Shown: positions 17,905 to 27,655 of the stretch, piece by piece | How the letters are laid out: every line of letters begins with the position of its first letter | Numbering within the stretch: the first letter of the stretch is position 1 | Assembly (NCBI RefSeq): GCF_013155375.1 | Contig: NZ_JABJQY010000001.1 | Span: 286,280-350,279, forward strand | DNA length: 64,000 nt | From: Nocardioides sp. zg-1308 | GTDB taxonomy: Bacteria > Actinomycetota > Actinomycetes > Propionibacteriales > Nocardioidaceae | Direction of reading: 5' to 3' | The notes under the pieces: generated by a model | What the model was told of the DNA's origin: nothing | The model's input: the letters and a program-made list of their open reading frames with translations, nothing else | Database searches by the model: none | Position numbers and translations under genes: made by a program

Positions 17905-18632
17905 CGCGCCAGCGCCTCCTGCTGGAGGCGCGTGAGGTCGGCGCAGCCCTTCTCGGCCAGGCCGAGCAGGGCGTCGAGCTCGGCGCGGTCGAAGGCCGCG
18001 CCCTCGGCGGTGCCCTGCACCTCGACGAACTTGCCGTCGCCGGTCATCACGACGTTCATGTCGGTCTCGGCGCGGACGTCCTCGACGTAGGGCAGGTCGA
18101 GCCGCGGCGCCCCGTCGATGATGCCGACGCTCACCGCCGCCACCGAGCCGGTGAGCGGCTCGCCGGCCAGCGCGCCGCTGGCCCGCAGGTGGGCGACCGC
18201 GTCGGCCAGCGCGACGTAGGCCCCGGTGATGGCCGCCGTGCGGGTGCCGCCGTCGGCCTGCAGCACGTCGCAGTCCAGGACGATGGTGTTCTCGCCGAGG
18301 GCCTGGTAGTCGATGACCGCGCGCAGCGAGCGGCCGATGAGGCGGGAGATCTCGTGGGTGCGGCCGCCGATGCGGCCCTTGACCGACTCGCGGTCGGACC
18401 GGGTGTTGGTCGCGGCGGGGAGCATGGCGTACTCGGCGGTGACCCAGCCGAGGCCCGAGCCCTTGCGCCAGCGCGGGACGCCCTCGGACGCCGAGGCGGC
18501 ACAGAGCACCCGGGTGCCGCCGAACTCGACGAGCACGGACCCGGCGGCGTGGTCGAGCCAGCCGCGGGTGATGGTGATCGGGCGGAGCTCGTCGTCGGCC
18601 CGGCCGTCGGCGCGAGGAGTGGAGTCAGTCAT
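17901..18632 (-). CDS. rph: ribonuclease PH
   Basis: 243 residues, the normal length. [15 protein letters not shown] at the N-terminus, [22 protein letters not shown] (the conserved RNase PH phosphate-binding and oligomer region) and [20 protein letters not shown] identify it. It trims tRNA 3' ends by phosphorolysis. TAGGGT lies 6 nt before the ATG, so translation is probably leaderless. Confidence 0.96.
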   Translation of the reverse strand: MTDSTPRADGRADDELRPITITRGWLDHAAGSVLVEFGGTRVLCAASASEGVPRWRKGSGLGWVTAEYAMLPAATNTRSDRESVKGRIGGRTHEISRLIGRSLRAVIDYQALGENTIVLDCDVLQADGGTRTAAITGAYVALADAVAHLRASGALAGEPLTGSVAAVSVGIIDGAPRLDLPYVEDVRAETDMNVVMTGDGKFVEVQGTAEGAAFDRAELDALLGLAEKGCADLTRLQQEALAR

Positions 18633-18666
18633 GGCTCGACCCTAGAGCCCACCACCGACGCGGCCC

Positions 18667-18714
18667 GACGTGGGAGTTGACGCGGGAGATGACGTGGGAG
18701 ATGACGTGGCAGAG
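18667..18714. repeat. four tandem 12-nt repeats
   Basis: Four copies of GACGTGGGAGAT-like units, with one to four differences each, run without spacers, 35 nt beyond the rph start codon on its upstream side. They may be regulatory (repeated GACGTG half-sites) or a slippage product. They lie between rph and the divergent histidine kinase. Confidence 0.75.
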
Positions 18715-18753
18715 CCGGGTCCGGTCACCCCCGTGTGTTACCGGACCCGGCTC
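18712..18753. terminator. hairpin in the rph-kinase intergenic region
   Basis: A 14-bp perfect stem, GAGCCGGGTCCGGT with its complement, and a 14-nt loop. It abuts the tandem repeats and lies far upstream of both divergent starts (rph 18632, kinase 18921). No T-tract follows. It may be a transcription insulator or an attenuator in the leader of a longer transcript. Confidence 0.55.
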
Positions 18754-18920
18754 GAAGGCCCCTCCCCAGCGGGACCGAGCTGGTGCGCGGCCCCACGCCG
18801 CGCAGCTCCCTCCGCGCGGTGGAGGCTCCAGCCTGCGCGGCGACCGCCTCGCCGCGCATCGGCCCACCGGCCATGTCGGGTGCGACCAAAGTAGGAAAAG
18901 TGGTCGTTACGCTGAGCGCC

Positions 18921-20084
18921 GTGACGACCCGCCCCGCCGACTCCGAGACCCAGCCGGAGCTGACGTGGGCGGCGAACGCGTGGCGCTACGCGCTGTGCCT
19001 CGTCTTCTCCGTGGCGGTGTGGCAGACGGTCGCGGCGGCCGAGTGGCGCGACAGCCGGCCGACGTTCTTCCTCGAGGTCGTCCTGGGCGTCGCCGCCTTC
19101 GTGCTGGTCCACTTCCGCCGCCGAGCCCCCGTCCAGGTCGCGCTCGCGGTCGCGGCGATGAGCGCGCTGTCCGGCCTCGCGGCCGGGCCGGCGACGCTCG
19201 CGGCCGTCTCGGTCGCCACCCGCCGCGAGCCCCGCGAGGTCGTCCTGGTCGGCGTCGTGAACTTCCTCGCCGCGCAGACGTGGACCAGCCTCGCGCCGAT
19301 CGAGGACAACGACTACCTGGTCACCACCCTGGTCAACCTCACGGTCAACGCCGGGATGATGGGCTGGGGCCTCTACATCGGCTCGCGCCGCGAGCTCCTG
19401 TGGAGCCTGCGCAGCCGGGCCGAGCGCGCCGAGACCGAGCAGGACCTCCGGCTGGCGCAGGCACGCTCCACGGAGCGGGCCAGGATCGCCCGCGAGATGC
19501 ACGACGTGCTGGCCCACCGGATCACCCAGGTGTCCATGCAGGCGGGAGCACTGGCGTTCCGCGACGACCTCGACCGCGAGCGGCTCCGCGAGGGGCTGGG
19601 CCAGATCCAGGCCCAGGCCAACGACGCGCTCCACGAGCTGCGCGACGTGCTCGGGGTGCTGCGCGAGGACGACCCCGGCCCGGCCACCGCGCGCCCGCAG
19701 CCGACGTACGACGACATCGTGGCGCTGGTCGCCGAGGCCCGCACGCTCGGCCTCGAGGTCGACTGGTCCGACGACGTGGACGCCACCGTCCCGGTCCCGC
19801 CCGCCACCGGCCGCACCGTCTACCGGATCGTGCAGGAGGGCATCACCAACGTGCGCAAGCACGCCCCCGGCTCGGAGGTGGAGATCCGCTCGACCGGCGA
19901 CCCGCGAGCCGGCATCACGGTGGTGCTCGCCAACCCGATGGGCGACCGGGGAACCGGTGCCCCGGGCGCCGGTCTCGGGCTCGTCGGGCTGCGCGAGCGC
20001 GCCGAGCTGCGCGGTGGCCGGCTCGACCAGCGCACCGAGGGGTCACGGTTCGTTCTGGAGGCATGGCTACCGTGGAGCGCGTGA
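18921..20084 (+). CDS. sensor histidine kinase (NarL-type, HisKA_3)
   Basis: 387 residues. The N-terminal 150 residues contain about four to five membrane helices with short loops and no large extracellular sensor, so it is an intramembrane-type sensor. ARSTERARIAREMHDVLAHR is the HisKA_3 H-box. The ATPase part shows VYRIVQEGITNVRKHA (N-box) and GLGLVGLRERAELRGG (G-box). The GTG at 18921 has TACGCT 7 nt upstream. The stop overlaps the response regulator start, so kinase and regulator are made together. The signal is unknown. Confidence 0.9.
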   Translation: MTTRPADSETQPELTWAANAWRYALCLVFSVAVWQTVAAAEWRDSRPTFFLEVVLGVAAFVLVHFRRRAPVQVALAVAAMSALSGLAAGPATLAAVSVATRREPREVVLVGVVNFLAAQTWTSLAPIEDNDYLVTTLVNLTVNAGMMGWGLYIGSRRELLWSLRSRAERAETEQDLRLAQARSTERARIAREMHDVLAHRITQVSMQAGALAFRDDLDRERLREGLGQIQAQANDALHELRDVLGVLREDDPGPATARPQPTYDDIVALVAEARTLGLEVDWSDDVDATVPVPPATGRTVYRIVQEGITNVRKHAPGSEVEIRSTGDPRAGITVVLANPMGDRGTGAPGAGLGLVGLRERAELRGGRLDQRTEGSRFVLEAWLPWSA

Positions 20085-20731
20085 TCCGGGTCCTCATCGT
20101 CGACGACGACCCGCTGGTCCGGTCGGCGCTGTCGCTGATGCTCGGCGGCCAGTCCGACCTCGAGGTCGTCGGCGAGGCACCCAACGGCGAGGAGGGCCTC
20201 GCGCTGGTCGACGAGCTCGCCCCGCACGTGGTCCTGATGGACATCCGGATGCCGGTGATGGACGGCCTTGAGGCCACCCAGGTCCTGCACCGGCGGCCGT
20301 CCCCGCCCTCGGTCGTCGTGCTGACCACCTTCGACGCCGACGACCACGTCCTGCGCGCGGTCGCCTCGGGCGCCGACGGGTTCCTGCTCAAGGACACCCC
20401 ACCGGGCGACATCGTGGCCGCGATCCGCACCGTCGCCGCGGGCGACGCGATGCTGTCGCCCTCGGCCACCCGCAGCCTGGTCTCCCGGCTGCGCAGCACC
20501 ACCTCGTCGGACCGGGTCGCCACCGCCTCCGACCGGCTGACCGCCCTCACCGAGCGGGAGCTCGAGGTGGCGGTCTGCGTCGGCCGCGGCCTCAGCAACT
20601 CCCAGATCGCGTCCGAGCTCTACCTGTCGATCCCGACGGTGAAGTCACACGTGTCGCGGCTGCTGACCAAGCTCGGCAGCACCAACCGGGTGCAGGTCGC
20701 GATGGTCGTGCACGACGCGGGCCTGGTCTGA
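20081..20731 (+). CDS. NarL/FixJ-type response regulator
   Basis: 216 residues. The receiver domain has the acidic pocket IVDDD, phosphoacceptor Asp in VLMDIRMPVMDG, and a conserved Thr and Lys (TTFD, LLKDTPPGD). The C-terminal LuxR helix-turn-helix runs LTERELEVAVCVGRGLSNSQ to TVKSHVSRLLTKLG. The GTG at 20081 overlaps the kinase stop by 4 nt and gives the usual MIRVLIVDDD start; an ATG at 20063 would add six residues. It converges on the MBL-fold gene. No target is obvious. Confidence 0.9.
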   Translation: MIRVLIVDDDPLVRSALSLMLGGQSDLEVVGEAPNGEEGLALVDELAPHVVLMDIRMPVMDGLEATQVLHRRPSPPSVVVLTTFDADDHVLRAVASGADGFLLKDTPPGDIVAAIRTVAAGDAMLSPSATRSLVSRLRSTTSSDRVATASDRLTALTERELEVAVCVGRGLSNSQIASELYLSIPTVKSHVSRLLTKLGSTNRVQVAMVVHDAGLV

Positions 20732-20747
20732 TCGACCGGCCGCTCGC

Positions 20748-21539
20748 TCAGACGTCGTACGTCGCCCCGGCGCGCGCCACGTCGAGCGGGCCGGTCCACT
20801 CGGTGCGGGCCTCCGCCTCGGCGTCGGCGCGGTCGTGCCACGGCGGGACGTGGGTCAGCACGAGCCGCTCGACACCGGCCTTCGACGCCGTGCGGCCGCA
20901 GTCGGCGCCGGTCATGTGGAGGTCCGGCGGGTTGTCCTCGGCGGTCCGGAAGGACGCCTCGGCCAGCAGGAGGTGGGCCCCGGCGGCCGCCTCGTCGAGG
21001 GCCGGGCAGGGGCCGGTGTCGCCGGAGTAGACCAGCGTGCGGCCACCGGCGGTGACGCTCAGGGCGTAGGCGGCGACCGGGTGCACCACCCGGTGCGGCT
21101 CGACGCGGAAGGGGCCGATCGTCACGGGGCCCGCGCCGTCGGCGTGCTCGCGGAAGTCGAACTCCTCGGTCATGCCGGGGTCGACCGGCAGGTCGTAGGC
21201 GCGCGCCATCCGCTCGGCGGTGCCGGCCGGCCCCCACACCGGGATCCGCGGCTGCGGGCCGGTGGGGTGGTACTTGCGCATGACGTAGTAGCCGCACAGG
21301 TCCAGGCAGTGGTCGGCGTGCAGGTGGCTGAGGAACACCGCGTCGACCGTGAGCGGGTCGACGTGGCGGTGCAGCGCACCGAGCGCGCCGTTGCCGAGGT
21401 CGAGCAGGATCCGCCAGGTGCGGGTCTCCCCCGCCCCCGGGCCCTCCTCCGGCGTGTGCTCGGCCTCGAGCAGGTAGCAGCTGGCGGGCGAGTCCGGCCC
21501 GGGGTAGGACCCCGAGCAGCCGACGACGGTGAGCCTCAT
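20748..21539 (-). CDS. MBL-fold metal-dependent hydrolase (RNase Z-like)
   Basis: 263 residues. [20 protein letters not shown] is the family start, [10 protein letters not shown] is the zinc motif HxHxDH, and further ligands appear in YSGDTGPCP and LTHVPPW. The gene matches in type and position the M. tuberculosis Rv1339 family next to murI, which has been reported to act on cyclic nucleotides; I recall this and cannot verify it here. The ATG overlaps the murI stop by 4 nt. Confidence 0.87.
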   Translation of the reverse strand: MRLTVVGCSGSYPGPDSPASCYLLEAEHTPEEGPGAGETRTWRILLDLGNGALGALHRHVDPLTVDAVFLSHLHADHCLDLCGYYVMRKYHPTGPQPRIPVWGPAGTAERMARAYDLPVDPGMTEEFDFREHADGAGPVTIGPFRVEPHRVVHPVAAYALSVTAGGRTLVYSGDTGPCPALDEAAAGAHLLLAEASFRTAEDNPPDLHMTGADCGRTASKAGVERLVLTHVPPWHDRADAEAEARTEWTGPLDVARAGATYDV

Positions 21540-22360
21540 CGAAGGCCTCCGGCGAACTGGCTGGCGCCGAGCAGCTCCGAGCCGAGGAAACGACGGCCGA
21601 TGGTCGCGAAGTCCTCGGGGCTGCCGGTGGTGGAGAACGTGTAGTCGGGCTCGCCGCCGTCGCGCATCAGCCCGGTGCCGGCGAGCATCTTGTAGACGTC
21701 CTTGGCGCACTCCTCGGCCGAGCTGACGAGGGTGACCCCGTCCCCCATGACGTAGGAGATGACGCCGGTCAGGAGCGGGTAGTGGGTGCAGCCCAGGATG
21801 AGGGTGTCGACGCCCGCGGCGGCCATCGGGTCGAGGTAGTCGTGGGCGGCGGCGAGCAGCTCGTCGCCGCCGGTGACCCCCTGCTCCACGAAGTCGACGA
21901 AGCGCGGGCAGGCACGGATGTGCAGGTCGAGGTGGGGCGCGGCGGCGAACGCGTCGTCGTACGCCATCGAGCTCGCGGTCGCGCGGGTGCAGATGACCCC
22001 GACCCGCTGGTTCCGCGTGGCTGCGGCGGCGCGGCGCGCGGCGGGGAGGATCACCTCGACCACGGGGACGTCGTAGCGCTCGCGGGCGTCGCGCAGCATC
22101 GCCGCGCTGGCCGAGTTGCAGGCGATGACCAGCGCCTTGACGCCCTGCTCGTAGAGGTGGTCGAGGCACTCGAGGGCATACTCGCGGACCTCCCCGATCG
22201 GCTTCTGGCCGTAGGGTTGGCGGGCCGTGTCACCGAGGTAGACCACCGACTCGTGGGGCAGCTGGTCGATCACCGAGCGGGCGACCGTGAGCCCGCCGAA
22301 GCCGGAGTCGAAGATGCCGATGGGCGCGTCGGCGGTCTTCCGCGGCGAGGGGGTCGGCAC
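21536..22360 (-). CDS. murI: glutamate racemase
   Basis: 274 residues. [17 protein letters not shown] is the substrate loop, [12 protein letters not shown] has the first catalytic Cys, and [11 protein letters not shown] has the second. It makes D-glutamate for peptidoglycan in the cytoplasm. The GTG at 22360 has TAGCCT 7 nt upstream. It is followed by the overlapping MBL gene, the order conserved in actinobacteria. Confidence 0.96.
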   Translation of the reverse strand: MPTPSPRKTADAPIGIFDSGFGGLTVARSVIDQLPHESVVYLGDTARQPYGQKPIGEVREYALECLDHLYEQGVKALVIACNSASAAMLRDARERYDVPVVEVILPAARRAAAATRNQRVGVICTRATASSMAYDDAFAAAPHLDLHIRACPRFVDFVEQGVTGGDELLAAAHDYLDPMAAAGVDTLILGCTHYPLLTGVISYVMGDGVTLVSSAEECAKDVYKMLAGTGLMRDGGEPDYTFSTTGSPEDFATIGRRFLGSELLGASQFAGGLR

Positions 22361-22458
22361 AGGAAGCAGGCTAGGCGGTCGGGCCGCCGCGGGTCACGCC
22401 GTCGGGGGCGTCGCCCCGGTCACACCGCCGCGCCGGGTCGTTGCCTAGGGTGAGGGCC

Positions 22459-23949
22459 GTGACGCGGCGCCTGGACCCCCTCGGACCGCTCCTCGCGATC
22501 CTGGCCGGCGCCCTCTTCGTGCTGCGGGGCTTCGACTCCGTGCTGACCCGGGACCTGGCCCTCTACGCCTACGCCGGCCAGCGCGTGGCCGACGGGGTGC
22601 CGCCCTACGTCGGCGTGATGAACCGCTCGGGCCCCCTCGCCCACCTCGTGCCGGGCGCCGGCGCCTGGCTGGGCGACCGGGTGGGGATGGACGACCTGCT
22701 GGCCACCCGCCTGGTCATGTTCCTCGTCTCCGTGCTGGTGGTCTGGGCGACCTACGTCCTGGGTCGGGACGTCCTCCGGTCCCGGGCCGTCGGTGCCGCT
22801 GCCGCGACGTTCGTGGCCACCATGCCGGGCTTCGTCATCTACGCCGTGGGCGGCCCGCGCGACAAGACGACGATGGTGCTGTTCCTCACGCTCGCCCTGG
22901 TCGCGATGGTCCGGGGCCGCTGGGGCTGGGCGGGGACCTGCGTCGCGCTGGCCACGCTCACCTGGCAGCCAGCGTTCCTGCCGGGCATCGCCGCCGTCGC
23001 GGTCGCCGCCCTGCTGACGCCGGGCCACCGGCTCCGCGCCCTGCTCCGGGTGGCGGTCGCGGGCGCGCTGACCACCCTCGTGTTCGTCGCCGGCTTCGCC
23101 CTCGCCGGCGCCCTGCCGGAGGCCCTCGACGGCTTCATCCGCATCCACCTCACCGCGACCTACCAGCCCGGCCTCACCGAGGAGTGGGACGAGACGTGGG
23201 AGGCCTTCCGGATCGCCTTCGGGTTCGCGACCTACCCGTTCCTCGCCGGACTGGTCCTGCTGCCGCTCGTGACCGTGCCGTCGGCGTGGCGGCTCGTCCG
23301 GCGCAGCACACGGCTGCCGGATCGGACCGGCGACGTCGCGCTGGTGGCCGCCACCGCCGGCGAGGTGGCCGGGCTCGTGTGGAGCTACCGCACCTTCAAC
23401 GGCTGGGCCGACGCGCTCGTGCTGGTCCCCTTCGCCGCCCTCGGGCTCGCCGGCGCCCTCGCCCTCGTGGCACGTGCCCTGCCCGGCCGGGTCGGCGCGG
23501 CGGTGCCCGTGGCGGCCTGCCTGGCGCTGCTCGCCGGGGGCCTCGCCTACGTGTTCGAGGACCACGAGCCGGTCCTGACCGCGCAGCGCGCGGAGGTCGA
23601 CGCGGTCCTCGACGTCCTCCCCGACGCGACCATGGTCTCGATCGAGGCACCGCAGCCTCTGGTGCTGGCGCACCGGGTCAACCCCAGCCAGCACCAGATG
23701 TTCCGCCTGGGCCTGGAGACGTACGTCGACGACACCTGGCCCGGCGGGCTGGAGGGCTACGCCGACTGGATCGCCGAGCGCAGCCCGGACATCGTCGCGG
23801 TCGGCGGCGGGGCCCGCTACGACTGGCTGATGCCCGTGCTGGACGCCGACTACGTCGAGATCGGCACGACCACCGGGTGGTACTGGTTCGTCGACCGCGA
23901 CCTCGGTGCCGACACCGTGGCCGAGCTCCGGGACGCGGTCGAGGACTGA
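22459..23949 (+). CDS. membrane glycosyltransferase-like protein (GT39/ArnT-type)
   Basis: 496 residues with about ten membrane helices and a soluble C-terminal tail. The first periplasmic loop begins with TRDLALYAYAGQRVADGVPP, where an Asp (D32) in this position is the catalytic or metal residue of polyprenyl-linked glycosyltransferases. The tail (about 390-496) has no recognised domain. It probably moves a sugar from a lipid carrier to an acceptor outside the membrane. TAGGGT at 22446-22451 sets the GTG at 22459. It heads the glycan operon that runs to 27655. Confidence 0.78.
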   Translation: MTRRLDPLGPLLAILAGALFVLRGFDSVLTRDLALYAYAGQRVADGVPPYVGVMNRSGPLAHLVPGAGAWLGDRVGMDDLLATRLVMFLVSVLVVWATYVLGRDVLRSRAVGAAAATFVATMPGFVIYAVGGPRDKTTMVLFLTLALVAMVRGRWGWAGTCVALATLTWQPAFLPGIAAVAVAALLTPGHRLRALLRVAVAGALTTLVFVAGFALAGALPEALDGFIRIHLTATYQPGLTEEWDETWEAFRIAFGFATYPFLAGLVLLPLVTVPSAWRLVRRSTRLPDRTGDVALVAATAGEVAGLVWSYRTFNGWADALVLVPFAALGLAGALALVARALPGRVGAAVPVAACLALLAGGLAYVFEDHEPVLTAQRAEVDAVLDVLPDATMVSIEAPQPLVLAHRVNPSQHQMFRLGLETYVDDTWPGGLEGYADWIAERSPDIVAVGGGARYDWLMPVLDADYVEIGTTTGWYWFVDRDLGADTVAELRDAVED

Positions 23950-23997
23950 GCCGCAGGCCCGCCTCGGGCGCCGTACGGCCTGTGACACGATCCACCC

Positions 23998-24996
23998 ATG
24001 ACCGACGCCCCGTCCCGGCCGTCCGCCGGCACCGGCCCGGCCGACGCGCGGGACTTCACCTACTCCGTGGTGATCCCGGTCTTCAACAGCGAGCAGATCG
24101 TCGCCACGACCGTGGACCGGACGCTCGCGGTGTTCCGCGACGCGGGGCTGCGCCACGAGCTGATCCTCGTCAACGACGGCAGCGAGGACCGCAGCTGGGC
24201 GGTCGTCTCCGAGCTCGCGCGCACGACCCCCGGCGTGGTGGCGATCGACCTGCTCACCAACTACGGCCAGCACCACGCCAACGTCGCCGGCATGCGGGAG
24301 GCGACGGGCGACTACGTCATCACCATGGACGACGACCTGCAGAACCCGCCCGACCAGGCGCTCCTGCTCATCGAGCGCGCGATGGAGGGCTACGACGTCG
24401 TCTTCGGGCGGTTCGAGACCAAGCAGGCTGCGGGCTACCGCCGCATCGGCAGCAAGATGATCTCGATGATCAACCGGCGGGTGTTCGGCCAGCCCTCGAA
24501 CCTCACCGTCTCCAACTTCCGGATCCTGCGGCGCGACGTCGTCACCCGGATCGTCACGTCCCGCACGGCGCACCCCTACATCACCGGCCAGGCGCTGATG
24601 TACTCCTCGCAGCGGGCCAACGTCGACGTCCGCCACGACCCGCGGCCCGTCGGCTCGAGCAACTACAACCTGGTCCGCATCGTGCGCCTGGTGATGACCA
24701 TCCTGTTCAGCTACTCCTCGTTCCCGCTGCGGCTGGGCGCCCTGCTGGGCTTCGTCCTCGCCGGGCTGAGCTTCCTCTTCGGCGCCTACCTGGTGATCTC
24801 CCGCGTGGTCAACGACACCCGGGTGCCCGGCTGGACCAGCCTCATGGTGCTGCTCTCCATCTTCAACGGGTTCTCGATCGCGCTGCTCTCGATCCTCGGG
24901 GAGTACGTCGTGCGCACCCTCAACGCCGTGAGCGACCCGGTCACCTCGCACGTGGCCGAGCTCGTCCGCGGACCGGCCTCCGAGCAGCCGGGGTGA
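23998..24996 (+). CDS. family 2 glycosyltransferase, polyprenyl-phosphate sugar synthase type
   Basis: 332 residues. The GT-A domain has VVIPVFNSE, LVNDGSEDRSW (nucleotide-binding Asp) and TMDDDLQNPPD (DxD metal motif). Two C-terminal membrane helices (about 235-255 and 270-300) are typical of GtrB/ArnC/DPM1-like enzymes, which load a sugar onto undecaprenyl phosphate on the cytoplasmic side. It may supply the lipid-linked donor for the upstream membrane enzyme. CACGAT lies 6 nt before the ATG, so an extra promoter is possible. The stop overlaps the sulfotransferase start. Confidence 0.88.
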   Translation: MTDAPSRPSAGTGPADARDFTYSVVIPVFNSEQIVATTVDRTLAVFRDAGLRHELILVNDGSEDRSWAVVSELARTTPGVVAIDLLTNYGQHHANVAGMREATGDYVITMDDDLQNPPDQALLLIERAMEGYDVVFGRFETKQAAGYRRIGSKMISMINRRVFGQPSNLTVSNFRILRRDVVTRIVTSRTAHPYITGQALMYSSQRANVDVRHDPRPVGSSNYNLVRIVRLVMTILFSYSSFPLRLGALLGFVLAGLSFLFGAYLVISRVVNDTRVPGWTSLMVLLSIFNGFSIALLSILGEYVVRTLNAVSDPVTSHVAELVRGPASEQPG

Positions 24997-25757
24997 GCCG
25001 GCACCTCCTCGTCGCCGGCGCCCAGCGGTGCGGGACGACGTACCTGCGCAGGCTGCTCGCCGACCACCCCGGCGTGGCGATGGCCGAGCCGGCGCGACCC
25101 GAGCCCAAGGTGCTGCTGGACCCGGCGCAGGTGGCCCGTGGCGCGCAGTGGTACCGCGCGACGTACTTCCCGCACGCCCGGGACGGTCAGCTGCTCGGCG
25201 AGAAGTCGACCAGCTACCTCGAGCTGCCCGACGCGGCCGCCGCGGCCAGCCGCCTGCTGGGCGAGCCACTGGTCCTGGTGCAGCTCCGCGACCCGGTCCG
25301 CCGCGCCGTGTCGCACTGGTCCTTCAGCACCGAGCAGGGCATGGAGCGCCGCCCGCTCGCCGAGGTCCTCGAGGCCAACCTCGCCGGCCCGCTGCCGTGG
25401 GACGGGTCCGGCGCCTCGGTGTCGCCGTTCGCCTACCTCGAGCGCGGCCGCTACGTCGACCACCTCCGACCGTGGCTCGCCGAGCACGGCGACCGGGTGC
25501 GCATCCAGCTCCTCGAAGACCTGGTCGCGAGCCCGGCCACGCTGCGCGAGACGTACGCCTGGCTCGGGATCGACCCCGACCACGTGCCGGACTCGTGGGG
25601 GACGCCGGAGAACGCCAGCCACGGCGACACCGCCCCGCCGCTCGACCGCGACCTGCACCAGCGCCTGCGGGACCACTTCACCGAGGCCGACGCCGAGCTG
25701 GCCGACCTGCTCGGTCGCGAGCTGCCCTGGCGGTCGCCGACGCGACCGCCCGCCTGA
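24993..25757 (+). CDS. sulfotransferase (PAPS-dependent)
   Basis: 254 residues. LLVAGAQRCGTTYLRRLLA near the N-terminus is the PAPS 5'-phosphosulfate loop, LVQLRDPVRRAVSHW is the 3'-phosphate motif (Arg and Ser), and GRYVDHLRPWLAEHG with LLEDL are typical of the sulfotransferase 1/3 family. It would transfer sulfate to a hydroxyl or amino group of a carbohydrate or lipid in the cytoplasm. The GTG at 24993 overlaps the GT2 stop. In this cluster the target is probably the glycan or its lipid carrier. Confidence 0.87.
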   Translation: MSRHLLVAGAQRCGTTYLRRLLADHPGVAMAEPARPEPKVLLDPAQVARGAQWYRATYFPHARDGQLLGEKSTSYLELPDAAAAASRLLGEPLVLVQLRDPVRRAVSHWSFSTEQGMERRPLAEVLEANLAGPLPWDGSGASVSPFAYLERGRYVDHLRPWLAEHGDRVRIQLLEDLVASPATLRETYAWLGIDPDHVPDSWGTPENASHGDTAPPLDRDLHQRLRDHFTEADAELADLLGRELPWRSPTRPPA

Positions 25758-25769
25758 GGAGAGAGAGCC

Positions 25770-26939
25770 ATGGACACCGAGATCGCCGACATCGAGTTCA
25801 ACGTGCAGACGTGGGTGCCCAGCGAGGTCGACTACGTGCGCGAGTCGCTGACGGGCGGGCAGCAGTCCGCCAACGGCACCTACTCGCGACAGGTCCGTGA
25901 GCTGCTGAAGGCCGAGACCGGGTCGGCCGAGGTGCTCCTCACCACCTCCTGCACCTCCGCGCTCGAGCTGTCGGCGATGCTCATGGACCTCGAGCCCGGC
26001 GACACGGTCATCGTGCCGTCCTTCACCTTCACCACCACCGCGCTCGCCTTCGTCCGCCAGGGCGCCCGGCTGCTGTTCTGCGACATCGAGCCGCGCACCC
26101 TCGGGCTCGACCCGCGGCACGTGGCCGAGCTGCTGGCCGACCCGGTCCACGGCCCGACCGTGCGCGCCGTGGTGGTCGTGCACTACGCCGGCATCGCCTG
26201 CGACGTCGCCGGGATCCGCGAGGCGCTCGCCGACCGCCCCGACGTGGCCCTGGTCGAGGACAACGCGCACGGCCTCTTCGGGCGCTGGCGCGGGGAGCCG
26301 CTGGGCTCGCTCGGCCGGTTCTCCACCCTCAGCTTCCACGAGACCAAGAACATCAGCTGCGGCGAGGGCGGCGCGCTGGTCCTCAACGACCCCGGCGACG
26401 TGGCACGGTCGTGGATCCACTACGACAAGGGCACGGACCGGCAGGCGTTCATGGAGGGCCAGGTCGACAAGTACTCCTGGCGCGACACCGGCTCCTCGTT
26501 CGGCCTCGCGGACCCGTTGGCGGCCATCCTGCTCGCCCAGCTCGAGGAGCGGGAGGTGATCCAGGCCCGCCGCCGCGCCGTCTTCGAGCGCTACCAGGCC
26601 GGGCTCGCCGAGCACGCCGCCGACCTCGGCCTGGTCCTGCCCGACGTGCCGGAGGACCGCGAGCCCGCCTACCACCTGTTCCACGTGCTGCTGCCCGAGG
26701 CGGAGCGGCGTGGCGAGGTCATCGCGGCGATGAAGGCCAAGGGTGTGCCGACGGCGTTCCACTACGTCCCGCTGCACGACTCCGAAGGTGGTCGCCGGTT
26801 CGCCGCCGCGCCGGGTGAGTGCCCCACCTCGACCGAGGTGAGCGCGCGGCTGCTCCGCCTGCCCTTCCACCAGGAGCTCGAGGCCGACGACTGCGAGCAG
26901 GTGGTCACGGCCCTCGTCGACGTGCTGTCGGGCCGATGA
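25770..26939 (+). CDS. DegT/DnrJ/EryC1/StrS sugar aminotransferase (WecE/RffA-like)
   Basis: 389 residues, PLP-dependent. TSCTSALELSAMLMDLEPGD has the cofactor phosphate-binding Ser/Thr, VEDNAHGLFG is the Asp that contacts the pyridine ring, and SFHETKNISCGEGGAL has the Schiff-base Lys. The sequence is closest in pattern to the dTDP-4-keto-6-deoxygalactose transaminases RffA/WecE. It would install an amino group on a nucleotide sugar that the neighbouring glycosyltransferases use. GGAG precedes the ATG, 12 nt after the sulfotransferase stop. Confidence 0.88.
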   Translation: MDTEIADIEFNVQTWVPSEVDYVRESLTGGQQSANGTYSRQVRELLKAETGSAEVLLTTSCTSALELSAMLMDLEPGDTVIVPSFTFTTTALAFVRQGARLLFCDIEPRTLGLDPRHVAELLADPVHGPTVRAVVVVHYAGIACDVAGIREALADRPDVALVEDNAHGLFGRWRGEPLGSLGRFSTLSFHETKNISCGEGGALVLNDPGDVARSWIHYDKGTDRQAFMEGQVDKYSWRDTGSSFGLADPLAAILLAQLEEREVIQARRRAVFERYQAGLAEHAADLGLVLPDVPEDREPAYHLFHVLLPEAERRGEVIAAMKAKGVPTAFHYVPLHDSEGGRRFAAAPGECPTSTEVSARLLRLPFHQELEADDCEQVVTALVDVLSGR

Positions 26940-27655
26940 GCGACGTGGCCCCGGTCGAGCAGGCGGGCTCGTCCTCGATCGACGACCCGACCTACTGGTG
27001 GTACGCCGCGCGCAACGACCTCCTCCGCGCCGGGCTCGGCCACTGGGTGGGCCGGCCGGCGCGGGTGCTCGACGTCGGCAGCGCCGACGGGCCCAGCGCG
27101 CACTGGCTCCCGCAGAAGGGTCGGGTGGCCGTCGACCTCGACCCCCGCGGCCTGGTCGCCGGGCGCGACGCGTGCGCCTCTGCGCTGGCCCTCCCGTTCC
27201 GGGACGCGACGTTCGACCTGGTCGCCGCCTTCGACGTCGTCGAGCACTGCGAGCCCGAGTCGCAGGCGGTCGCCGAGCTCGCCCGCGTGCTCTCCCCGGG
27301 AGGGCGGCTGCTCGTCTCGGTGCCGGCCTACCAGTGGGCGTGGAGCGACCACGACGTCCGGGCCGGGCACCACCGCCGCTACACCCGACGCCGCATCGTC
27401 GCCGCGCTCGAGCGCGAGGGCCTCGAGGTGGAGCGCGTCACGCACGCCTTCGCGCTGGTGTTCCCGATGTTCGTCGCGGAGCGGCTCGTACGACGGCTGC
27501 GACCGCCGGCGCCGGGTGCCGGCCGGCTCCCGCGCCCGAGCCCGGCCGTGGACCGGCTGCTGCGGGCACTGTGCCGGCGCGAGGTGCGCCTGCTCGCGCG
27601 ACGCGACCTGCCGTTCGGATCGTCGATCCTGGTCGCTGCCGTCAGGCGTCGCTGA
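26936..27655 (+). CDS. class I SAM-dependent methyltransferase
   Basis: 239 residues. ARVLDVGSADGPSAHWLP is motif I, VAVDLDPRG follows with the acidic residue, then LPFRDATFDLVAAFDVVEHC and LSPGGRLLVSVPAYQWAWS. The last motif with GHHRRYTR is common in methyltransferases encoded in surface polysaccharide clusters. The ATG overlaps the aminotransferase stop by 4 nt. Its 3' end overlaps the converging flippase-like gene by 14 nt. Confidence 0.87.
   Translation: MSDVAPVEQAGSSSIDDPTYWWYAARNDLLRAGLGHWVGRPARVLDVGSADGPSAHWLPQKGRVAVDLDPRGLVAGRDACASALALPFRDATFDLVAAFDVVEHCEPESQAVAELARVLSPGGRLLVSVPAYQWAWSDHDVRAGHHRRYTRRRIVAALEREGLEVERVTHAFALVFPMFVAERLVRRLRPPAPGAGRLPRPSPAVDRLLRALCRREVRLLARRDLPFGSSILVAAVRRR

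Noticed and set aside
18677..20080. A longer plus-strand start for the response regulator
   Set aside because: The extended frame passes through the kinase gene in another frame and has no domain before residue MIRVLIVDDD.
22420..25269. A minus-strand open frame of about 950 codons
   Set aside because: It is opposite the two glycosyltransferases and the sulfotransferase and shows no domain, only low-complexity antisense composition.
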